The notes under the pieces: model-generated
Seen by the model: only the letters and a program-made list of their open reading frames with translations
The model's database searches: none
Told to the model about the DNA's origin: nothing
Shown: piece after piece, positions 60,038 through 64,000 of the stretch
How the letters are laid out: each line of letters begins with the position of its first letter
How positions within the stretch are numbered: the stretch's first letter is position 1
NCBI RefSeq assembly: GCF_965230735.1
Contig: NZ_OZ246016.1
Coordinates: forward strand, 868,001 to 932,000
DNA: 64,000 nucleotides
From: Motiliproteus sp965230735
Lineage (GTDB): Bacteria; Pseudomonadota; Gammaproteobacteria; Pseudomonadales; Balneatricaceae
Reading direction: 5' to 3'
Translations under genes and position numbers: made by a program

Positions 60038-61090
60038 TTAACTAAGGCCAATCGACTGGTCCTCGGGTAGAGGTACCGCATCTATCTCTTCGGTGATCTG
60101 CTCGACCCGCTCGATTGCCCGGGTCGATGCATCAAATCGGGCCAAGTGGTAAAGGGCGTCCCCTTCGTTGACCAAAGGAATATTATTCTGGCCGATAATG
60201 ATACCGGCATAGGGGCTGGTGATTTCGACCTCTTCACGCCCGAAAGGGGAAGCTACAACCCCCATGATCTGATTCCTGGAGACTCGCTCGCCGAGTTGGA
60301 CCAGTGATCTGAAAACGCCATCCGATTCGGCCCGTACCCAGGACGAAGAGTTGGCAGAGGCTGGCGCTAAGGTTTTTTTGCGTTTCAGCGCGGGTAGCAT
60401 CTCAAGCTCTCTCATGACACTGATAATGCCCCGCAGGCCGCCCTTGATTGCATTTTCGTCGAAACGCAAAGCCTCTCCGGCCTCATAGAGAATCAGCGGG
60501 ATTCCCGCCTCATCCGCACACTGCCGCAAAGAGCCATCACGTAGTTTGGAGTCGATCACCAAGGGTGCACCAAACGCATTCGCCATCTTCGCTGCAGATT
60601 CATTGCTCAGATTGGTACGAATCTGGGGTAGGTTGCTTCGATGAATTGCTCCGGTATGTAGATCTATGGCATGAGTGCAATGGTTCAATACACCGGTTCT
60701 GAAAAGATGGGCGATGCGGCCGCCCAGCGACCCTTTTTCTGTACCTGGGAAGCAACGATTCAAATCTCTTCGATCCGGTAAGTACCTGGTGCGATGAATA
60801 AATCCGAAGATATTGACCACGGGGACGACGATTAAAGTTCCCTTAATCCGATTGAGTGACTTGTGCTTGAGCAGCTGTCGGCATATCTCCACGCCATTGA
60901 GCTCATCGCCATGAATGGCCGCACAAACCAGTAGAGTCGGACCTGCCTGGCGGCCATGGATAACCTCAATATCCAGGTCCAGCCGGGTATGGTCATAAAG
61001 GCGGGCCAGGTCCAGATGCAGTTGGCGGCGCTCGCCGGGTTTTAGCTTAACACCGGCGATCTCAATCTCGCTGTTCTTTGTTCTAGCCAC
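60038..61090 (-). CDS. succinylglutamate desuccinylase/aspartoacylase family protein (AstE-like)
   Basis: A 350-residue zinc amidohydrolase. The motif HGRQAGPTLLVCAAIHGDELNGVEICRQLL supplies the first His and Glu of the AstE/AspA zinc site; AIDLHTGAIHRSNLPQIRTNL supplies the third His. Residues from about 250 form a barrel-like C-terminal domain (VRAESDGVFRSLVQLGERVSRNQIMGVVASPFG). The usual neighbours, RimK-like ligases and RimB-like proteases, are directly upstream, so it may trim the same modification. Confidence 0.92.
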   Translation of the reverse strand: MARTKNSEIEIAGVKLKPGERRQLHLDLARLYDHTRLDLDIEVIHGRQAGPTLLVCAAIHGDELNGVEICRQLLKHKSLNRIKGTLIVVPVVNIFGFIHRTRYLPDRRDLNRCFPGTEKGSLGGRIAHLFRTGVLNHCTHAIDLHTGAIHRSNLPQIRTNLSNESAAKMANAFGAPLVIDSKLRDGSLRQCADEAGIPLILYEAGEALRFDENAIKGGLRGIISVMRELEMLPALKRKKTLAPASANSSSWVRAESDGVFRSLVQLGERVSRNQIMGVVASPFGREEVEITSPYAGIIIGQNNIPLVNEGDALYHLARFDASTRAIERVEQITEEIDAVPLPEDQSIGLS

Positions 61091-61100
61091 AGGTTTCCTG

Positions 61101-62012
61101 TTATCCCTTTCCCCGGGTTCGGGTACGATTCACCCGAGCACTGACGTTTTTCTCAATGAAACCGATGATCGCGCTAGCCACATCCTTTCCAGTTGCTGTT
61201 TCGACCCCTTCCAGACCGGGACTTGAATTCACTTCCATCACTAAGGGTCCACGCTCGGAGCGTAACAGGTCAACCCCTGCGACATTAAGCCCCATCGTCT
61301 TCGCGGCCAGAACCGCTGTCGCTCGCTCTTTGGGGGTAATTCGAATCAGTGAAGCGGTACCGCCCCTATGCAAATTTGAGCGGAACTCGCCTTCTTTACC
61401 CTGGCGTTTCATCGCGGCTACCACTTTATCGCCAATAACTAGGCAGCGGATATCGGCGCCTCCAGCTTCCTTAATAAACTCCTGTACCATGATGTTTACT
61501 TTAAGCCCCATAAAGGCTTCCAGCACACTTTCAGCGGCCTTACGTGTCTCGGCCAGAACGACACCGATACCCTGTGTACCCTCCAGTAGTTTCAACACCA
61601 CCGGGGCTCCGCCAACCATATCCAGCAGGTCGGGAATATCGGTCGCCTTATTTGCAAATCCGGTGACCGGCATCCCCACTTTTTTGCGAGACAGCAACTG
61701 CATCGAACGCAACTTATCTCTGGAGCGACTGATGGCAACAGACTCATTTAACGGATAAACCCCCATCATTTCGAATTGACGGAGTACCGCTGTACCGTAG
61801 AACGTCACCGAAGCCCCGATGCGGGGAATCACCGCGTCATAACCTTCCAGGTTTTCGCCCTTGTAGTGAATTTCGGGGGTGTCGGCGTTGATATTCATAT
61901 AGCAGCGCAAGGTATCGATCACTCTTACTTCGTGACCCTTTTCCTGTGCTGCTTCCACCAGCCGTCTGGTGGAGTAGAGATTAGGGTTTCTGGATAGGAT
62001 GGCTATTTTCAT
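61101..62012 (-). CDS. rimK: alpha-L-glutamate ligase RimK
   Basis: A 303-residue ATP-grasp enzyme, close to the E. coli length. The start MKIAILSRNPNLYSTRRLVEAAQEKGHEVRVIDTLRCYMNI is diagnostic, with ATP-grasp residues in APVVLKLLEGTQGIGVVLAET and NVAGVDLLRSERGPLVMEVNSSPGLEGVE. RimK adds glutamates to the C-terminus of ribosomal protein S6. Its start overlaps the protease gene by 4 nt. Confidence 0.95.
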   Translation of the reverse strand: MKIAILSRNPNLYSTRRLVEAAQEKGHEVRVIDTLRCYMNINADTPEIHYKGENLEGYDAVIPRIGASVTFYGTAVLRQFEMMGVYPLNESVAISRSRDKLRSMQLLSRKKVGMPVTGFANKATDIPDLLDMVGGAPVVLKLLEGTQGIGVVLAETRKAAESVLEAFMGLKVNIMVQEFIKEAGGADIRCLVIGDKVVAAMKRQGKEGEFRSNLHRGGTASLIRITPKERATAVLAAKTMGLNVAGVDLLRSERGPLVMEVNSSPGLEGVETATGKDVASAIIGFIEKNVSARVNRTRTRGKG

Positions 62013-62446
62013 GTGGCTTTTCCTTCGGGGGAGTCAAGCAGGAACGATTGCTCCGGGTTTACTACAAAGCGGCCGTTCAGCGCTGTTCTGCCGAGTAACA
62101 TCCGAAAAAGCATCGAATCGCGATTAGTCAGCGTGACTTCGATGGGAAAGCAATGCCCTCCCACATCGGCTTGAGTTTGGATTACAAAGCGCTCCTCTTT
62201 GTGCCCGCCTGAATCGGTGACGGTACGGATATCCAATACTGGCGCTTCACAAGTGACGACGGTTTCAACATCTTGCTGTACCGGGTGAATATCAAAGCTG
62301 ACCCACTGGGTTCCGTCCCTTTCAAACGGCTCGACCCGAAAAGCATGCAGAGCGGAGGTTCTTGCCCCCGTATCTACTTTAGCTTTGATACGAAAGATTG
62401 CCAGTTCAGGCAGTGAAACCCACTCCCTCCACCCAACGGTTAGCAT
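62009..62446 (-). CDS. rimB: RimB-like ATP-dependent zinc protease family protein (retropepsin-like)
   Basis: A 145-residue protein. The start MLTVGWREWVSLPELAIFRIKAKVDTGARTSALHAF contains the DTGA aspartyl-protease-like motif. The end HCFPIEVTLTNRDSMLFRMLLGRTALNGRFVVNPEQSFLL is typical of the family annotated as ATP-dependent zinc proteases. The ATG at 62446 has GAGGAAG upstream; the longer frame to 62518 is less likely. In Pseudomonas RimB acts with RimK. Confidence 0.88.
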   Translation of the reverse strand: MLTVGWREWVSLPELAIFRIKAKVDTGARTSALHAFRVEPFERDGTQWVSFDIHPVQQDVETVVTCEAPVLDIRTVTDSGGHKEERFVIQTQADVGGHCFPIEVTLTNRDSMLFRMLLGRTALNGRFVVNPEQSFLLDSPEGKAT

Positions 62447-62613
62447 TAATTGACTTCCTCTATAGCAGTTTTCTTGCGAAGTAATAACTCCAGCAAGCTC
62501 ATCAAAAAGTCCGGCCATGTATGCAGCCTGAAGAAACGATTATCTTCATGTCTAGACAAGGAATGCTGGCTCATTCAACGGTCGATTGTTGACGACTCGA
62601 TGAAGCTGTTTTG

Positions 62614-62958
62614 TTAATCAGAATCGAAGTCTGACGAGCTGCTGCTGGAGTTGGCGCTCAGACCGACACCTAAATAATAGTTGGGTTTATTGATTACCTT
62701 TAGATAGCGCTGCCATAGCTTCTCATCTTCGCTTTCCGCCTCTTTTTGTCCTTGGCAAAACAGCACGAAATCGTTCTCCATAGCAGACTGTGGTCGTCGT
62801 TTACCGCCAGCCAACTCCTGATAGGCAACCCCGCGCTCCATCAACAGGGAGGCCTGCTTTACGGTGAACTCACCACTGCGATCTATGCCGTAGGGGAAGT
62901 GCTCGGTGTCGTAGAAACGTGTGGAAGTCGTGAAACTCTCGGTGCTGTGCGAACTCAT
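62614..62958 (-). CDS. maoP: MaoP (DUF413) macrodomain Ori protein
   Basis: A 114-residue protein matching DUF413/YifE: TRFYDTEHFPYGIDRSGEFTVKQASLLMERGVAYQELAGGKRRPQSAMENDFVLFCQGQKEAESEDEKLWQRYLK. In E. coli MaoP acts with the maoS DNA site to constrain the Ori macrodomain. The C-terminus is a serine/aspartate tail (SANSSSSSSDFDSD). It is divergent from an HdfR-like gene, as in E. coli, with 123 nt between. Confidence 0.92.
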   Translation of the reverse strand: MSSHSTESFTTSTRFYDTEHFPYGIDRSGEFTVKQASLLMERGVAYQELAGGKRRPQSAMENDFVLFCQGQKEAESEDEKLWQRYLKVINKPNYYLGVGLSANSSSSSSDFDSD

Positions 62959-63000
62959 GGCGGTGCTACCCTCTCAACCAGTCTTCGTTGGCAGTGAACG

Positions 63001-63014
63001 AGGCGGAGTATCAT
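63001..63014 (-). promoter_or_regulatory. candidate maoS-like element in the maoP leader
   Basis: Read toward maoP, ATACTCCGC (complement of 63003-63011) matches the core of the E. coli maoS site as I remember it (ATACTCCGC within a 17-mer). It lies about 45 nt before the maoP ATG, where maoS lies in E. coli. The match is short and from memory. Confidence 0.4.
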
Positions 63015-63029
63015 TGGGCGCCGTTGTCA

Positions 63030-63051
63030 GGTAAAACGATAATTTTTTACC
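63030..63051. promoter_or_regulatory. inverted repeat between maoP and hdfR
   Basis: GGTAAAA (63030-63036) and TTTTACC (63045-63051) with an 8 nt spacer. Its size and place, 31 nt before the hdfR ATG, suit an LTTR site for autoregulation. Confidence 0.5.
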
Positions 63052-63081
63052 GTCAGCACAAAATTATTTGTCGGAGGTGTG

Positions 63082-63912
63082 ATGGATACCGTACTGCTGA
63101 GGACCTTTCTAGAGGTGTCGAAAACACGCCATTTCGGTCGTGCAGCGGATAACCTGTTTATCACCCATTCGGCCGTCAGTTCGCGGATCCGCCAGTTGGA
63201 GCAGACCATCGGAGCCAAGGTGTTTGATCGGAAACGAAATGACCTGAGGCTGACCCCTGCCGGTGAACGATTAATCCCGTATGCCGAGGGCATTTTGTCG
63301 TCCTGGCAGATGGCACTGCAAGATGTGGGTGTTTCCAGCGAACAACGGGATCAGGTGACTATCGGGGCGACCTCGAGCATCTGGGATCTGTTTCTCCAGA
63401 AGCGCCTTCCGATGTTGGCGGATAGCCATCCGGCGCTGGCGATGCGCACGGATGTAACCTCGCAGGTATTGCTAGTTCGCTCGGTGATGGAAGGTCTGGT
63501 GGATCTTGCGCTGGTGTTCGACCCTCCCAAGAGTCCTGAGGTAACCGTTATTCCCGTGATGGAGATGGTGCTGGTATTGGCGGCACATCAGGCAGGGCTG
63601 AGCTTTTCTCAGCTTCCCGAGCAGGACTATCTGTTTATCGATTGGGGTGCGACCTTCAGCGTACAGCATGCCAAGTTATTTGATCAGCCTGTGGTGCCGA
63701 TATTGCACACGGGGCAAAGCCAGGTGGCACTGGAGTTCCTGTTGCACAAAGGGGGTACCGCGTTCCTTCCTGAGGCAATGCTTGAAGCGTCGGCAGACCT
63801 TTATCCGGTGGAAGGGTCTCCGCGGATCGAGAGGCAAATCTATGCAATCTTCCAGGCCCAGAGTGAAAAGCAGGCGCTGCTGAACTCGATTACCCGAGCG
63901 CTAACCGACTGA
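63082..63912 (+). CDS. hdfR: HdfR-like LysR family regulator
   Basis: A 276-residue LTTR. The start MDTVLLRTFLEVSKTRHFGRAADNLFITHSAVSSRIRQLEQTIGAKVFDRKRNDLRLTPAGERLIPYAEGIL is close to E. coli HdfR, which represses flhDC and affects glutamate synthase genes. The ATG at 63082 has GGAGG upstream. It keeps the divergent position beside maoP known from enterics. Confidence 0.9.
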   Translation: MDTVLLRTFLEVSKTRHFGRAADNLFITHSAVSSRIRQLEQTIGAKVFDRKRNDLRLTPAGERLIPYAEGILSSWQMALQDVGVSSEQRDQVTIGATSSIWDLFLQKRLPMLADSHPALAMRTDVTSQVLLVRSVMEGLVDLALVFDPPKSPEVTVIPVMEMVLVLAAHQAGLSFSQLPEQDYLFIDWGATFSVQHAKLFDQPVVPILHTGQSQVALEFLLHKGGTAFLPEAMLEASADLYPVEGSPRIERQIYAIFQAQSEKQALLNSITRALTD

Positions 63913-63922
63913 ACGGTAAGTA

Positions 63923-64000
63923 TCAACGCTGTTCCAATCGCTCGATCAAGCGATCAAGTTTCTTCTCCAGCAGCTGGTTGTGGGCCAGAATTTCGGCGTT
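63923..64000 (-). CDS. C-terminal end of an unidentified coiled-coil protein
   Basis: A leftward frame with stop at 63923-63925 enters from the right edge. Only 25 residues are visible (NAEILAHNQLLEKKLDRLIERLEQR), with a leucine-rich heptad pattern. It is convergent with hdfR, 10 nt apart. The family cannot be told from this fragment. Confidence 0.5.
   Translation of the reverse strand, partial: NAEILAHNQLLEKKLDRLIERLEQR

Overview
The window reads as a chromosome segment from a free-living marine-type gammaproteobacterium, probably of the Oceanospirillales/Pseudomonadales group. The evidence is the gene order (rsmD, ftsY-ftsE-ftsX ... rpoH; gmk-rpoZ-spoT-ridA; rsd/algQ; maoP/hdfR), TRAP transport, several chemotaxis and c-di-GMP genes, and a fairly high G+C content. 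I see no rRNA, tRNA, CRISPR array, prophage or insertion sequence. This assignment is an inference from gene content; no search was run.

Layout. 1-7215: end of rsmD, a degenerate M16-like protein, a tiny membrane ORF, then ftsY-ftsE-ftsX. A soluble CZB chemoreceptor gene sits between ftsX and the heat-shock sigma factor gene rpoH. ftsY contains 19 perfect GAGCCT hexamers coding for Glu-Pro. 7325-12743: DUF423 protein, thiS, thiG, gshA, a FliL-like protein, rsd and a WD40 lipoprotein. 12819-25425: FKBP isomerase, a YheS-type ABC-F ATPase, an HDOD protein, gamma-glutamyltransferase, ridA, spoT, rpoZ, gmk, a TSUP permease and ettA. 25532-37780: katG, an EamA exporter broken by an internal deletion, ada with an Ada-box-like site, a SYLF protein, a LysE exporter, a LysR regulator facing a DoxX / glutathionyl-hydroquinone reductase / extradiol dioxygenase group, then a chemoreceptor and a diguanylate cyclase.

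37805-47593 is the most coherent accessory block. A leftward gene set (beta-hydroxyacid dehydrogenase, aldehyde dehydrogenase, serine O-acetyltransferase, VOC protein, M20 amidohydrolase, LysR regulator) diverges from a rightward DctPQM TRAP transporter. Together they look like an uptake and oxidation pathway for a small hydroxy- or amino-acid-like substrate that I cannot name. 47802-50104 holds two tandem copies of a NorE/NorF-like pair with no catalytic oxidase or NO reductase subunit in view. Each copy has the same palindromic hairpin next to its ribosome binding site.

50215-54489: YkgJ-type cysteine cluster protein, a solute-binding protein, an intact EamA exporter, and the ArgO-like exporter with its divergent ArgP-like regulator. 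54578-59948: a TetR regulator and an RND permease / LolA-like / outer-membrane barrel operon, tied together by three copies of a GACGAatyGTC operator. 60038-62446: RimB-like protease, RimK and an AstE-like deacylase. 62614-63912: the divergent maoP/hdfR pair with a candidate maoS-like element between them. The window ends inside an unidentified leftward gene.
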